A stretch of DNA of 64,000 nt. Origin: DT-110 sp030148525 (GTDB taxonomy: Bacteria; Bacteroidota; Bacteroidia; Chitinophagales; Saprospiraceae). Shown here in pieces: positions 8,901-19,000 of the stretch. The notes beneath the pieces were generated by a model. It searched no databases and had not been told where the DNA came from. It saw nothing but the letters and a program-made list of their open reading frames with translations. Made by a program: the position numbers and the translations under genes. Location: NCBI GenBank assembly GCA_965227445.1, contig OZ245751.1, positions 3,968,001 to 4,032,000 of the forward strand. The letters run 5' to 3'. Positions within the stretch are counted from its first letter, which is position 1. Every line of letters starts with the position of its first letter.

Positions 8901-9775
8901 ATGATCTGGTCGAAACGAGCTACGTTCCCGGAACAGGGGTCGACCACAGTCCAGGTACGGACAATGGTGTAGGTACCTCCGCAATTAGGAACGATTTCAT
9001 CCCGATAGGTAGTAGTAACCCCATAGAGGCCCTGGCCGGGCTCGATGGATGTGCCATTTACATTCGGATATCCGGTGGCATCCGGGTCGGTATCCACATC
9101 CTGGCACTCCAGAAATGCTCCGTCCACGCCATTCAGGTTTGGCGGAAAGGTCACATTTTCCACATCGGGCCGGAGTATTTCAATGATTTGCTCACATTCC
9201 AATGAAGAGCCCCGTGGGTTGGTGAGTGTCCAGGTTCGGGTGAGGGTTGCGGCCGCCTCATTACACATCATGGACATATCCTCGAAGGTATCTTCGTAGG
9301 TGATCTCGAGGTCAGCACAATCATCTTCGGTAGGTAAACCAGTCACCATCGGATCAGTAGATATTCCCACCTCCAGTTGGCGGTCGGGCGGACAGTTTAC
9401 CTCTGAAGGTAACAACTGGTTGATAACCAATATAGACCCCACACAGAAATTTCCGGTTGGCAGGTGGGTTATCCGCACATACAAGGTTTCTCCTACGTAG
9501 TTTTCATTGACGATCGGGCTTTCGGGAATATTTGGTCCGTCGGGCGTAAACATGACTTCCACCTGGAAATCGGAAGGAGCATTAGGGGAACAGATCGATG
9601 AATTCTCCTCACCCTCCAAAATAATATCATAGGTAATCTCGGCCTCACAATCGGACCCGATAGATACGTTCACCTGGTTGTTACAGGCCAGGGTACAGTT
9701 TTGGGCGAAAGCCCCTTGCTGCACACAGAGCATCAAGCCCCCTGCCAATAGGAGTGAGCCCGAGCGTTTGATCAT
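5975..9775 (-). CDS. HYR-like surface protein with dockerin-like, cohesin-like and T9SS type A sorting domains
   Basis: About 1266 residues. A signal peptide (KRSGSLLLAGGLMLCVQQGAFAQ) precedes a Cys-rich N-terminal module (CTLACNNQVNVSIG). Several HYR/Ig-like repeats of the form CPPDIALQCESDYTDL...VTYED...RTWTV follow. Then comes a carboxypeptidase-regulatory-like module and a dockerin-like pair at about 915-975 (NGVNTRDLIAIQKHVLG and ADTDGSGELSTVDLIAIQRL). A cohesin-like beta-sandwich lies at about 1035-1180 and a type A sorting domain at the end (VVPNPFRNHTMLDF ... SGQIVRQ). It is predicted to be exported by T9SS and held at the surface. It is the smallest of three paralogues in the window. 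The ATG at 9775 is preferred over 9805 because it places the signal peptide at the N-terminus. Confidence 0.9.
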   Translation of the reverse strand: MIKRSGSLLLAGGLMLCVQQGAFAQNCTLACNNQVNVSIGSDCEAEITYDIILEGEENSSICSPNAPSDFQVEVMFTPDGPNIPESPIVNENYVGETLYVRITHLPTGNFCVGSILVINQLLPSEVNCPPDRQLEVGISTDPMVTGLPTEDDCADLEITYEDTFEDMSMMCNEAAATLTRTWTLTNPRGSSLECEQIIEILRPDVENVTFPPNLNGVDGAFLECQDVDTDPDATGYPNVNGTSIEPGQGLYGVTTTYRDEIVPNCGGTYTIVRTWTVVDPCSGNVARFDQIILVKDSVPPVLTCPTDTIRVSTNSQTDCTSDVLIPEVVVTDDCSEAGNIRILSPVGDFNGNGGILTDVPIGTHEITYEAEDECGNVGSCSFILVVEDRTAPTIVGDDRVTVAINDDGVGIVRPDALVIDAYDNCCPVTLEMRRMEETDEDFRSVLQVECTDVGQEIMVVVRGMDCFGNTNFSMIPVEVIYKLPPTVFCPPDIALQCESDYTDLEVTGQPVVDGICDEYNVTYEDLVQIDDCGQGVVLRTWTVAGSAADPVTCTQRIELIDTVALQITYPPEFTTDQCMNPGDLHPDNMPEPFGRPQIEGDGCKMLAVGHFDRVLSVNDEVCAKILRTWTVIDWCQFNPNDPDSVGYFEGTQLIKIEDITPPEFVCPDDIVFELSDEGADTLVLPDPVFDECLKDQTQFIVSGDLGPGLVHPNVEVGVYNINYTMIDICGNTRNCTFQVRVEEPTTGGNTGDSPMANCIAGLTISIQSDGLAEIWANDFDDGSKDDTTPSEDLLFRMGPEPGNGPLSPPEDEELFYSCADTGIHVIAMWVGDGDGNWDYCLTLLEIIDEDNFCDGAGNGFTVAGQVNSPTGEMVDGIEVSLENSNFPAQRTEEKGEFRFSNVPPDQTYALRLGGKGDPLNGVNTRDLIAIQKHVLGIAALESPYQRIAADTDGSGELSTVDLIAIQRLILGIDSDFRSVDSWRFVPMYHHMPEVTGNQVPFVPERLDLPGLDHDMFDADFVAVKIGDVTFDAVFANKSASPRSMVANRELRIGEPVRVSSSRGHIQRIPVRAVEDMSLAGLQFSVRSLLPDLKGITVSDGLLEQVQSYQNGALLNLVWASAKSQRIATGEVLFYLELPGSVPIPDDRKWLTLYEQRIPAMAVDDAGATQSLRLQFGEEVLPDLPAVTVVPNPFRNHTMLDFQLHRQEPIVLRVWNMSGQLVYERRATLDAGNHQWLISRSDLDQTGSYYYQIQTSHHLLSGQIVRQ

Positions 9776-10277
9776 GGAAAAGTAACAGCGTAGACTCTGC
9801 AACATGTTTTGTCATTTTCAATTATGTAATACCGGGATACATTTTATTCATCGGCAATTACACCGGGTACACTACGCATGATGTAGCATCAAACGTACAG
9901 TTAGGACGCTGCTGGATTAATGGTCGTAGTGTTCCACAATGACAATAAAAGAGTCCAACCGACAGTACATGTCTCAGTAGACAGAGGTCGGGGGTACTGG
10001 CTATGGGTAGACGAACGGTAGGATAACAGCTAAGGACAGCTGCTTCATTTTGAAGGAATACACAGCAGAAAACCGCATCCTATCCGATACTATATTTCCT
10101 GCTCACAAATATGCGGGTACAAGATATAAAATCCTGTGGTGAATTTTAAGATGCTGACAAAAATTACTGGCAGTCAGGTAACCTCTCCGCTCATTATACT
10201 GGCTCGTGAATTGTGGTGTGTGTGAGAGGGTTCTCTCGCTACAAACGAATAATTAGCCCGGAGGTTTCAGCTTTCGC
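9776..10277. other. Upstream region of the 5975-9775 gene, no gene seen
   Basis: About 500 bases without a credible frame. The minus strand holds CATATTTG (plus 10107-10114), one base from the Bacteroidota -7 box TAnnTTTG; it would imply a leader of about 330 bases. No clear -33 box is visible. The GCGAAAGC part of a hairpin-word variant sits at 10270-10277, just past the next terminator's T-run. Confidence 0.4.
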
Positions 10278-10307
10278 AAAAAAAAGCAGGGTGCATCTGC
10301 ACCCTGC
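10278..10307 (-). terminator. Intrinsic terminator of the 10350-14348 gene
   Basis: On the minus strand, GCAGGGTGCA/TGCACCCTGC (10286-10307) forms a near-perfect 10-bp hairpin followed by eight T (10278-10285), 40 bases past the stop. The T-run continues directly into the hairpin word TTTTTGCGAAAGC (10270-10285). Confidence 0.92.
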
Positions 10308-10349
10308 CGTAGTAGTAACCCAAGAAAAGTTGTTGATCGTAAGAGCAAT

Positions 10350-13300
10350 TTATCTGTTAGATGATAGTATCATCTTATTCGTCGCGGTAAATTCATCGGC
10401 CTGGACCACGTAATAGTAGAGGCCATTTCCATTCAGATCCCTCCGGCTGAGGCCAAATTCATGATAACCCCGGCCAAAGTACTTTCGGTCGCGATGCACC
10501 AGTCTTCCGGCAGCATCAAATACCTTCAGGTTTACCTCCCCTGGCGTGGGCAGGCTGATACCGATCATAGTCGTATGATCGAAGGGGTTCGGGTGGTTCT
10601 GGAACAATTGGTAGGTTCCTTCGAGGCGGGGTTCACCTGCTTCATCCTCCAACTGTAACTGCACATTGTACAGGGCACCGCCGTATACATAAGCTTCGGC
10701 TGGTGTAGGATCCGTGTGCAAGCGCAAGGCAGTGAACAGGTCGGAGGACCGTATGGCCCGGAACGTCAGGGTAAACAGGCGTCCTTCCTCCATGGTCAGC
10801 ACATCGTTCAACTCGTTCCAACTGGTCGTGATCAGTCCTTTTTGTACATCCACCACACCGAAATTTTCATCGCTCATGCGAGGCAGATCGCCCGGGGTAA
10901 TATCCATCAGTTCGAGAAGGCGGGGGTCGTAACCAAGTGTAAACTGGTATCCCGTCAGGTTAAAGAGATCACGGGAACTCAAATCCACCGTAATGGTCTC
11001 CCCAGCTTCGAAGGAGCGGTCTTTGACCCGGACGATCATATCGCCATCTGTCGTTCGGGCTTCCCCTTCCAGGATACTGTTGGGGCGTACCGAACCATTG
11101 ACATCCCCTACTTTTATTCCGATGAAATCGGCACTTTCCCGGGTAGTGGAAAAGTTACTGATGCTGCGTTGTTCCGGGAAGTCTGCATCCAGCGGATGGA
11201 CTCCTTCCGGGAATTCGTACTTGGCATCCACAAACCGCCAGGAATCATTTCCGTTGGGAAATTCCGTATCCTTATTGAGTATCAGTTTGCGCAGTCGTAT
11301 CAAGTCTAGCGTGGAAATATTTCCGGACCGGTCAACATCGGCAGCAATGTACTGATAAGGCGTTTCGAATTGTTGAACACCGAGGATATGCTTAGAGATA
11401 AGGATCATATCATAGGTGGATACACCATTGAGGATACCGTCGTCTTTTACCGGCTTAATGGTATAATCAATACCGAGCGGCACCCCGGTCAACTCGAAGA
11501 AGCCGTCTGATCCGGTAATGGTAGCAAAAGGGTTATCACTTTCTACCTCTACCATCACATCTTCCACTCGCTTACCTTCCTTAGTGGCTATACCTCCGGC
11601 AATGTTTCCGACCGCCGGTTCGCCTTCACCCGCCGGGCAAAGTTTGTTATTATCCTGAACCGATACGTAGGTCAGGCAATAATCGCTGTTTCCGGCTTCG
11701 TCCGTTGCCCACATTTCGATCAGTTGGTTACCAAGGTCAGCACAGGTAAATGCAATATTGGTAGCCTCCGGTGGCGTTGTTGGATTATCGACTGCCCGGC
11801 GGATCGTAATAGCCAGGTTTTCATCATCGGTGCAATTATCCCGTGAGCTGCCGTTGAAAATCTCGGCATCCAGCATAGCCATGAGTTCTCCACTATCCAT
11901 GACAGCCAGGTTCACCGATACACCCACGATACAAATCGGAGAGGGGGCTTTGTTGTCGGTGACAGTAACGGTCATTTGGGTTGTACTCGTATTTCCGCAC
12001 CGGTCGCGAGCAGTAAAGGTGATCACGGTTTCGCCCAGCGGATAATCACCACTGGCATCGGCCCCGTTGGCCCGGGCATACGGAGAATCGTTAGTAATAA
12101 TAATGTTGGGGCTGCAATCCTCAGCAACCACCGCCGGAATGGTGATGGAGGCTGTCTGGCAGGCCGAAGCGACTCCAACGGCCACATCCTCGAGGGTGGA
12201 AAGTGCCGGAGCTTCGTTATCGGTCACCTTGATGACCTGGGTGTATGAGAATCGCCCGAAAGTAGTTGATTCGTCGGGGTTGTACAGGCACCAGTCAATG
12301 ATAGTCCAGCGCCGCAAGATTTTGTAACAAGATGGATAAGACACATCAAAACGCGTGTCTTCAAAACTCATGGCTACCATGGAGCACGATTCGTATTCCA
12401 CCAGCGGATTATTGAAGCCTTCCGGCAAATCCTCGGGCTCGGTGGAGGCGCCGCAAATTTCAATGTCAATGTCTTCAGGCCAGGTAATCATCTCTTCCGT
12501 CAACGGATGCTGATTTTCGACCACGATCCGCTGGGTGCAACTTCCGGTATTACCGAAGATATCGGTGGCGGTGAAGGTTCTGGTCAATTCGCCGGTACCG
12601 CAGTTATCGAGGTTGATATTCTCCGTGGTACTGACCTCAAAGCTACAGTTATCGAGTACCTGAGGATCACCGAAGCGAGCCAGGTCAGTGAAATCTTCTG
12701 AACAATCGACCGTTTGGTCTACCGGACAAACTACCGTCGGAGCCAATTTATCCTCCACTCGTACCAACAGCATGCACTCGTTAAAGTGGCCGTATAAATC
12801 GCCACCCTGAGCCTCGCGGCTCGGATCAACCGGACCGGGCCCCGGGTCTACTTCGTACACCCGCAGGATAACCCGGGTAGGCTCGTCACCTATATCCTCA
12901 CAGCAAAAGAATACATGATCGTCGAAGTACTCCTGCCTGCCCGGAATGTTGAGATCATCATCGCCATTCAATTCGTTACATCCTCCGACATCCATTCGTC
13001 GGGTTTTGAAGTACAAGGTATCCTTTACGTTGTCGCTACTTCCGTTATCGAAGGCACGTGCCGCTACAATGGCAATACCACCGTCGGGCAGTGATACGGT
13101 AGTCTGATCGTCACAAACGACCGTAGGTGCTTCGGAGTCTTCCACCAGCAGACGCACGGTACAAGAGGTCGTGTTTCCACAAGCATCGATGGCCGTATAC
13201 TGAACAAAGTGCTCCCCGGCAGGCACAAAATAGTGGGGCCCCATACCAATACCACCATAAGAGGTACTGACAAGGAAAGTAGGGTCCGCATCGCAATTAT

Positions 13301-14348
13301 CGCGAATTTCGGGAGATGGCAAATTAACCGTACCGTAGCTCTCGCCGGAGACTGTGTTTATAAAAATATCGCCCGGACAGGTGATGATCGGTGGCGTTCC
13401 GTCTTTTATTTGAATGACCTGTTCATCCTGGCGAATATCACCGCTACAATTTTCAATCACCCGCCAGGTACGGACGATCGTCAGACCGTTTCCGTTACAG
13501 GTGCGCGTAGTATCGTCCCAAACGGCGAGCGTCAGGTCACAATATGCGTTATTATCGATGGGTAAACCATCGACCAGCGGGAAGCCAGCAACCTCGGGAG
13601 AGGCATCTGTTTGGTCACACGACAGTACCATATCGGCTGGGAAGACGATATTATTCAGGTTTGGCCTGCGCAGTACGATAGATTGCGTACAGAAAGAGGT
13701 GTTTCCGCTAGCATCCGTGGCAGTCCAGCGCCGGGTGATTACCAATGATCCGGTAGAATTGCAATCGGCCTGGTCGATCTGATCAGTATACGTCAAATTC
13801 ACTTCTCCCGTGCAGTTATCACTCACATCCGGGATACCCAAAACACTGACACTGGTATCAGCTGTGCAGCTAATCACAATATCTTCCTGCACACAATCAA
13901 ATTGGGGCGGCAGGTTATCTACGATCTCAGCATAGCTGGTACAAAAAGTACCGGTGGCATCATCAATGACCGTGATACTTACGATCTGGTCCAGGTAGTT
14001 GGAAAAGTCGAACGATACCTCGTTGGTCCCCTGAACGATCAGGTTTCCGTTTCGGGTACGTACGACAATCTGTTTGTCGCCCGGGCAACTTTGGGGAGAC
14101 TCTAAAATAACGTCTGGTGTAATGGTAGCCGTGCAGTTTTGATCCAGTGCGATTTGGAGGGGATGATCGGGGTCCGGATCATTGCAGGCCAGGGCACATT
14201 GGGCTACCAGCTGGTTGGCGATACTTCCTATCACCAACATGGCTACCAGTAAGGCCCATCGCCTGGCTAAAGGCTTGGCACCCGCCATGGGTGCATAGAA
14301 TCGCGCTTGGCGACTCCGGTTCTGTGTTTTCTCGATGTTTGTATACAT
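10350..14348 (-). CDS. HYR-like surface protein with dockerin-like, cohesin-like and T9SS type A sorting domains
   Basis: About 1332 residues and a paralogue of the 5975-9775 and 23130-27743 products. After the signal region (RRWALLVAMLVIGSIANQLVAQ) comes the same kind of Cys-rich module (CALACNDPDPDHP). Repeated HYR/Ig-like units follow (TCPGDIFINT..., VCPVDQTVDCSEDFTDLARFG). A dockerin-like pair lies at about 970-1030 (NGVSTYDMILISKHILG; ADVDRSGNISTLDLIRLRKL) and a cohesin-like sandwich at about 1105-1240. The type A sorting domain is FQNHPNPFDHTTMIG ... TNKMILSSNR. Predicted cell-surface adhesin or matrix protein. ATG codons at 14447, 14348 and 14288 are all possible; 14288 gives the most typical signal peptide. 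It has its own strong terminator and an unusual upstream region. Confidence 0.9.
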   Translation of the reverse strand: MYTNIEKTQNRSRQARFYAPMAGAKPLARRWALLVAMLVIGSIANQLVAQCALACNDPDPDHPLQIALDQNCTATITPDVILESPQSCPGDKQIVVRTRNGNLIVQGTNEVSFDFSNYLDQIVSITVIDDATGTFCTSYAEIVDNLPPQFDCVQEDIVISCTADTSVSVLGIPDVSDNCTGEVNLTYTDQIDQADCNSTGSLVITRRWTATDASGNTSFCTQSIVLRRPNLNNIVFPADMVLSCDQTDASPEVAGFPLVDGLPIDNNAYCDLTLAVWDDTTRTCNGNGLTIVRTWRVIENCSGDIRQDEQVIQIKDGTPPIITCPGDIFINTVSGESYGTVNLPSPEIRDNCDADPTFLVSTSYGGIGMGPHYFVPAGEHFVQYTAIDACGNTTSCTVRLLVEDSEAPTVVCDDQTTVSLPDGGIAIVAARAFDNGSSDNVKDTLYFKTRRMDVGGCNELNGDDDLNIPGRQEYFDDHVFFCCEDIGDEPTRVILRVYEVDPGPGPVDPSREAQGGDLYGHFNECMLLVRVEDKLAPTVVCPVDQTVDCSEDFTDLARFGDPQVLDNCSFEVSTTENINLDNCGTGELTRTFTATDIFGNTGSCTQRIVVENQHPLTEEMITWPEDIDIEICGASTEPEDLPEGFNNPLVEYESCSMVAMSFEDTRFDVSYPSCYKILRRWTIIDWCLYNPDESTTFGRFSYTQVIKVTDNEAPALSTLEDVAVGVASACQTASITIPAVVAEDCSPNIIITNDSPYARANGADASGDYPLGETVITFTARDRCGNTSTTQMTVTVTDNKAPSPICIVGVSVNLAVMDSGELMAMLDAEIFNGSSRDNCTDDENLAITIRRAVDNPTTPPEATNIAFTCADLGNQLIEMWATDEAGNSDYCLTYVSVQDNNKLCPAGEGEPAVGNIAGGIATKEGKRVEDVMVEVESDNPFATITGSDGFFELTGVPLGIDYTIKPVKDDGILNGVSTYDMILISKHILGVQQFETPYQYIAADVDRSGNISTLDLIRLRKLILNKDTEFPNGNDSWRFVDAKYEFPEGVHPLDADFPEQRSISNFSTTRESADFIGIKVGDVNGSVRPNSILEGEARTTDGDMIVRVKDRSFEAGETITVDLSSRDLFNLTGYQFTLGYDPRLLELMDITPGDLPRMSDENFGVVDVQKGLITTSWNELNDVLTMEEGRLFTLTFRAIRSSDLFTALRLHTDPTPAEAYVYGGALYNVQLQLEDEAGEPRLEGTYQLFQNHPNPFDHTTMIGISLPTPGEVNLKVFDAAGRLVHRDRKYFGRGYHEFGLSRRDLNGNGLYYYVVQADEFTATNKMILSSNR

Positions 14349-14488
14349 TTTCTCGGGTTTTTGAAAATGGTAAAATGCCCATTCGCCACCTCCTGGCATT
14401 GACTGACTACCTCCCTGGCGGTGCTCTTTTCCGCGGGACCAGGGCATCCGGTGGGATGCCGTGTATTGCCAATCGTGTGACGTTTTGG

Positions 14489-14501
14489 TTTTTGCGAAAG
14501 C
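14489..14501 (+). repeat. Hairpin word variant TTTTTGCGAAAGC
   Basis: A T-run followed by TGC-GAAA-GCA. The same sequence on the minus strand occurs at 14756-14768, giving an opposed pair 255 bases apart that flanks the terminator and direct repeats of this intergenic region. Confidence 0.6.
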
Positions 14502-14572
14502 AGAGTATCGAAAAACGAGGCCTGCTTTGCGGCTCGGTAATCAGATTACCTTTGCCATTTTCTTAATATGTA

Positions 14573-14664
14573 GAAAAAACCGTGCCAAAATGTTCCAGCG
14601 CTAATGAAGCGTTCATTTTTAACAGGATTACCAAGAATAGAAAGGAAAAAATCGTGCCAAATTG
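14573..14664 (-). promoter_or_regulatory. Pair of 20-bp direct repeats with TGGCACG, possible promoter region
   Basis: Plus bases 14573-14592 and 14645-14664 match at 17 of 20 positions (GAAAAAAyCGTGCCAAAwTG), 72 bases apart. On the minus strand, the coding direction for the downstream gene, each reads TTTGGCACG followed by a T-rich stretch. TGGCACG equals the sigma-54 -24 element, but the -12 element is TTTC rather than TTGC in both. Alternatively, TTTG is a -33 box: after the upstream copy, 18 bases later, comes TATTCTTG, one mismatch from the Bacteroidota -7 box. They lie below the terminator at 14680-14716, where a promoter for 10350-14348 would be expected. Confidence 0.4.
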
Positions 14665-14679
14665 AGTGCCTGGAGCAGC

Positions 14680-14716
14680 AAAAAAAAGCCCCCCTCTGAA
14701 CTTGCAGAGAGAGGCC
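14680..14716 (-). terminator. Intrinsic terminator between porP and the 10350-14348 gene
   Basis: On the minus strand a 12-pair stem (14705-14716 with 14687-14698, two or three G-T pairs) is followed by eight T (14680-14687). It would end transcripts arriving from the cohesin/SprB/porP operon. It also means the promoter of the next gene should lie below 14680, unless the hairpin acts as an attenuator for the TATATTTG promoter-like box at 14891-14898. Confidence 0.85.
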
Positions 14717-14939
14717 ATCCCAAAAACCGATTTTAGTACAATTCTTATTGTTTATGCTTTCGCAAAAACAGAAACAATAAGCTGGCACATCGGCTTTAAC
14801 GACTCCAGGGCTAGCTGGACGCGTAGACGGTTATTGTCTGAAATATGTGAGGGGAGACATCTAGGATTACAGCTACACATGCTGACAAAACAAATATACT
14901 TTATTTGACTGTAATTTTTATACCCACTACAGGGTATTT

Positions 14940-14974
14940 ACGGGTGCAGATTGTTTCAAACAACCTGCACCCGT
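14940..14974. other. Stem-loop just after porP
   Basis: ACGGGTGCAG/CTGCACCCGT (10 bp) encloses TTGTTT-C-AAACAA with one mismatch, giving an almost unbroken hairpin 12 bases past the porP stop. A second small hairpin (ATACCC/GGGTAT) lies at 14920-14937. There is no T-run after the large stem on the minus strand, so it may protect or process the mRNA end rather than terminate. Confidence 0.7.
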
Positions 14975-14986
14975 ATTGTACGACAA

Positions 14987-15949
14987 TTATCTTCTTTGGT
15001 TTCTTCGATTGAACCCAAAAGCTAAAGTAATTTCGTGGGATCCGCTGGTAAACTGTTGAAATTCCTGTGTAGACAGGTCAAAGGTGTAAAAAAGATTCAC
15101 CGCCGAACGGTCATCTACTGGGCCGCTTTGATTACCGAACCGTAGTTCACCCCCCAGTAATACACCAATAACGCCCATTGTCCGGTAGGATAATCCGGCG
15201 ACCACCCGATCTTCCAGGAAACCTGCTTTCACGTTGAAATCAGCCTGGAAGGGGGCATCCAACACCTGTCGGAACATAACGGATGGTTCCAAACTGAAGT
15301 CGGCACCATCAAATGTAAAGTTGTGACCAGCCAGGAAAACGTAGTGACTAAAAATGGTATTTCCACTTTGTCCCGACACTACAATATCGTCGAGTCGCGA
15401 GCGAACCATATTAATAAAGGTGAATCCCCCGAAGGTATTTTGGTCCTCACCAAAGCGACCAAAAACACCTACGGACGCATCGAATTCGTTGCGCCCATTC
15501 ACGGCAGATTCGACGATATCATCGCCGATCTCATAAAGATCCTGGCCAAAGATATTGTTACCGATACTCATTTGGTGGAATTCGAAAGCAAAGCCGGCAG
15601 CGAGTTTGGCGTTATCGCCTACATTGAACCGGAAACCGGAATTCATGCGCGCGCGAAACCGCGTCATACGGGCAGCACTTTCGGTAGTTACTCCGATACC
15701 AAAACCAAATACATTGCCGATGGGACCATTATACTGGACACCCACCGTCTTGGGAGCATCCGGGAAACTGGTCCATTGTGCGCGCGCATTAAACAGGATT
15801 TGGTGAACGTCATCGAACCCTGCGGCGGCAGGGTTAATCAATACCGGATTAATATTGTAGTGGGAAAAGACGGCTTCGTCCTGCGCCTGAAGCGAACCCA
15901 GGCAACACAGGAGCGTGATGGGCAGGAAATGTAGTATATATCTTTTCAT
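14987..15949 (-). CDS. porP: PorP/SprF-family type IX secretion outer-membrane protein
   Basis: 320 residues. A signal peptide (LLCCLGSLQAQ) is followed by the PorP/SprF opening motif DEAVFSHYNINPVLINPAAAGF. A beta-barrel pattern follows, with GGFTFINMVRS, VVAGLSYRTMGVIGVLLGGEL and a terminal barrel strand region ITLAFGFNRRNQRR. Proteins of this family are typically encoded next to a substrate with a type B sorting domain and help secrete or anchor that partner, as SprF does for SprB. Here the neighbour 75 bases upstream is exactly such a protein, so its substrate is probably the 2038-residue cohesin/SprB-repeat protein. It is the last gene of that operon. Confidence 0.92.
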   Translation of the reverse strand: MKRYILHFLPITLLCCLGSLQAQDEAVFSHYNINPVLINPAAAGFDDVHQILFNARAQWTSFPDAPKTVGVQYNGPIGNVFGFGIGVTTESAARMTRFRARMNSGFRFNVGDNAKLAAGFAFEFHQMSIGNNIFGQDLYEIGDDIVESAVNGRNEFDASVGVFGRFGEDQNTFGGFTFINMVRSRLDDIVVSGQSGNTIFSHYVFLAGHNFTFDGADFSLEPSVMFRQVLDAPFQADFNVKAGFLEDRVVAGLSYRTMGVIGVLLGGELRFGNQSGPVDDRSAVNLFYTFDLSTQEFQQFTSGSHEITLAFGFNRRNQRR

Positions 15950-16024
15950 AATTCAAAATCGGTTAAGGGTTCATGGAATTAATCTGGAGGTGAGCGGGCC
16001 CAATACCGGACCCGCTCTTCACTT

Positions 16025-19000
16025 TTATTCTTCGCGTAGCAGGGTGATGGACCCTTTCATTTGCTGGGTGTTTCCATCAAAATCGGTGTATTCCAGTATG
16101 TAGTAATATGGACCATCCGGCAGGGTTTCGCCGTCGTTGGTGGTTCCATTCCAGGTATTGTCGTAGTTATCCGTTTCAAAGACCATCTGGCCGTAGCGGT
16201 TAAAGATGCGCAGGTTATTCTGATCGAATTCTTCAATACAATTGATGAGAAAACGCTCATTCAGGCCATCTCCATCGGGTGTCATGATATCGCGGGCTTC
16301 CATACATGGGAAGCGGCGATCCTGCACCGTAGCCCGAATGACCTCCTGCTCGGCCGTACAGCCACGGGAATCGGTAACCCGTACTACGTAATCGCCAGGG
16401 CAGAGGTTCTCGAGAGTAGAGTCTTGCTCCGAGGCATTGGCATTCCATTCGTAGAAGTAGGGTGCCTCTCCGCCGGTTACAATGGCCGTAGCGGAACCGT
16501 TACAGCCATCATCGGCCGGTTCAGTCTCCACGACCACCTGAATCGGATCGGGCTGTTCAATGGAAAAGGTCGCCGTACTGGTACAGTTATTGCCATCCGT
16601 TACGGAAACAGTATAGGAATTCGGGCGCAGGAAGCGAATTCGGGAGCCACTTTGGCCGTTACTCCAGTTGTATTGGAAGTTCTGGCCGGTACCGCCGTTT
16701 ACGGAAACGGTTATCTCACCATCGTTTTCACCAGGACAAGACACATCGGTAACCAGGGCATCAATCCCCAGTGCCATCGGGGCATTCAGGGTAAATGATT
16801 CGGTAGTGGAACAACCAGCCTCATCGATTACGGTTACAGTGTATTCTCCGGCTCGTGCATCTTCCAGAACCGCTTCAGTGCCGACCATTTCGTCGCCGCG
16901 GATCCACTCGTAAATGTAGTTTTCACCGCTGCCGTTTTCCGCATCGACCCGAACCCGGCCATCAGCTCCTCCCGGACAGCTCACGTCAAAGCCATTATAG
17001 TTAGACAGCACGGTGATATCGGCCGACAACATAGAGGAGGTCCCGATGGAAAAAGATTTTTCAACCGTATTCCCGGAGGCTTCGCCCACCGTTACGGTGT
17101 ACTCCCCCGCCGGGAAATTGATAAGATCCTGCTCGGTAGATACGATATCACCGTTTTCGTTTCGCCACTCGTACGTAAAGGGCTCACTACCGCCGGCCAC
17201 CATCAGGTTCAGCCCGCCGTCCATAGCGTCCGGGCAGCTGGTATTTAATACATTTGCCGAAAGGCCAAAAGAAGTAACGATGATAGGGTCAAGGGTTACC
17301 TGGCAGTTATTATCATCAATTATTGTTGGCACGTAAGAACCAGCACAGAGTGCGATAATCTCCGGGCCCGTATTGGGACTATTCCAACGTACCTGATAAC
17401 CGGGCGTACCCCCCGTCAGACTCAAATCAATACTACCGGTACAGCCAGCTTCCTCCGTGTCGTGGACAATAGCAATTGATGAAGCCCGGATACTATCGGG
17501 TTGATTGATAGTAATCATACCTTGTTGGGTGGCATTGGTAGCATCCGTCACCACGAAATTCAGCGTACCGGCGGGTAAACCAGTGCGGGTTACCAATCCA
17601 TTGGTAGCATTCACATCGACGTCGTCGGAAAAGCTGACCACGTAAGGACTCACACCTCCGCTGATCATAATCCGAACTTCACCGGTAGACTGTCCGGGAC
17701 AAATGATGTCTGTCGTTTCTGCCTCAAAATTAAGCAGCTCTTCGGTGAAATTCACATTAAAGCACTGTTCGGTAGAACAAGAGTTTTGGTCGGTGACCGT
17801 TACACAATACTCGCCGGTAGCCAGGTTTGTCAGATCTTCGGAACTGGCTCCCGTACTCCAGCGTATCGTATACCCCGGTGAACCGCCTGAAATAGACAAG
17901 TCAATACTACCATTCGTATTATTTTCATCACCGGTAACCGGGATCACGTTGGGGTCCAGAGTGATTGGATCCAGACTGGTCACCTCAAAGGTACCACTCA
18001 GGCTATTGCCGATCGCATCTTCCACGGTAACCGTATAATCGCCTGCCGCCAGGTCGGAAATCGTTGCCTGTGATTCGCCATTATTCCAATCGAAAGTGTA
18101 AGGTGCCATACCACCGGTGATATTCACCGTGATAGCACCATTGGATGCACCAGCACAGGTTTGGGTAATATCAGTGCTTTCAATACGCAGACGCTCCGTC
18201 AGGATGATACAAGCCGAAGCCGAACAGGCATTCCCGTCAGTGACCGTTACGCAATACTCACCCACCAAACCGAGATCAGACAATGAAGCATCGGAGCTCG
18301 TAAACCCGCCCGGGCCGGTCCAGTTATAGTTATACGATCCCGTTCCTCCGCTAATGGTCAGATCTATTGTACCACCAGTACCATTGGCAATAGGAGTCGT
18401 ATTAATATTATCGATATTGATACCGTCCGATTGTCCCACCGAGAAGGTAGTATCCAGTTGGCATCCATTATTGTCGACAACCGTTAGATCGTAGTCACCC
18501 GGATTGAGACCTGTTTGGTCCGGAGTCCCGTCGGGCAGGTTTCCTTCCCAAACCAGATTGAGGGGAGTTGCCCCCCCGGTAATGGTTACCGAAATGGCAC
18601 CGTCGTTGGTACCAAAGCAAGTAGCATCGGTGATGTTAGCGGTAAGTTCAAGGCCGGAAGCAGGTTGATTTACCGTAAACGATTCGGTGAGCACCTCACT
18701 GGTTTCATCATCGGTAACGGTTACCGAATAGTTTCCGGCGGGAATATTCATCAAATCCTGGGTAGTCGCTCCCTGGTAGCTCCACTGGTACGAATAATTA
18801 CCCGAACCTCCAGTTACGCTGATGTCAATTGCACCGGATGCTTCACCACGGCAGTCGATGTCAGTGATCTGGGCGGGACCATCAAAAGCAAGCGGTTGAA
18901 TATCGCGAATAGTCACCGAACCGGGACGCAAGGAGTAATCAATGACTTCTTCGTTGGAATCGATAAATTCAATAGGCTGAGTCATATCCAGGGTCACATC

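Noticed and set aside
10270..10285. Hairpin words as ordinary rho-independent terminators
   Set aside because: In each case the T-run precedes the mini-hairpin rather than following it, and the stems are only 3-4 bp. Real terminators with longer stems sit upstream of several of them.
14891..14898. TATATTTG on the minus strand as the main promoter of the 10350-14348 gene
   Set aside because: A strong terminator (14680-14716) lies between this box and the gene, and no -33 box is placed properly. Kept only as an alternative within the control-region finding.
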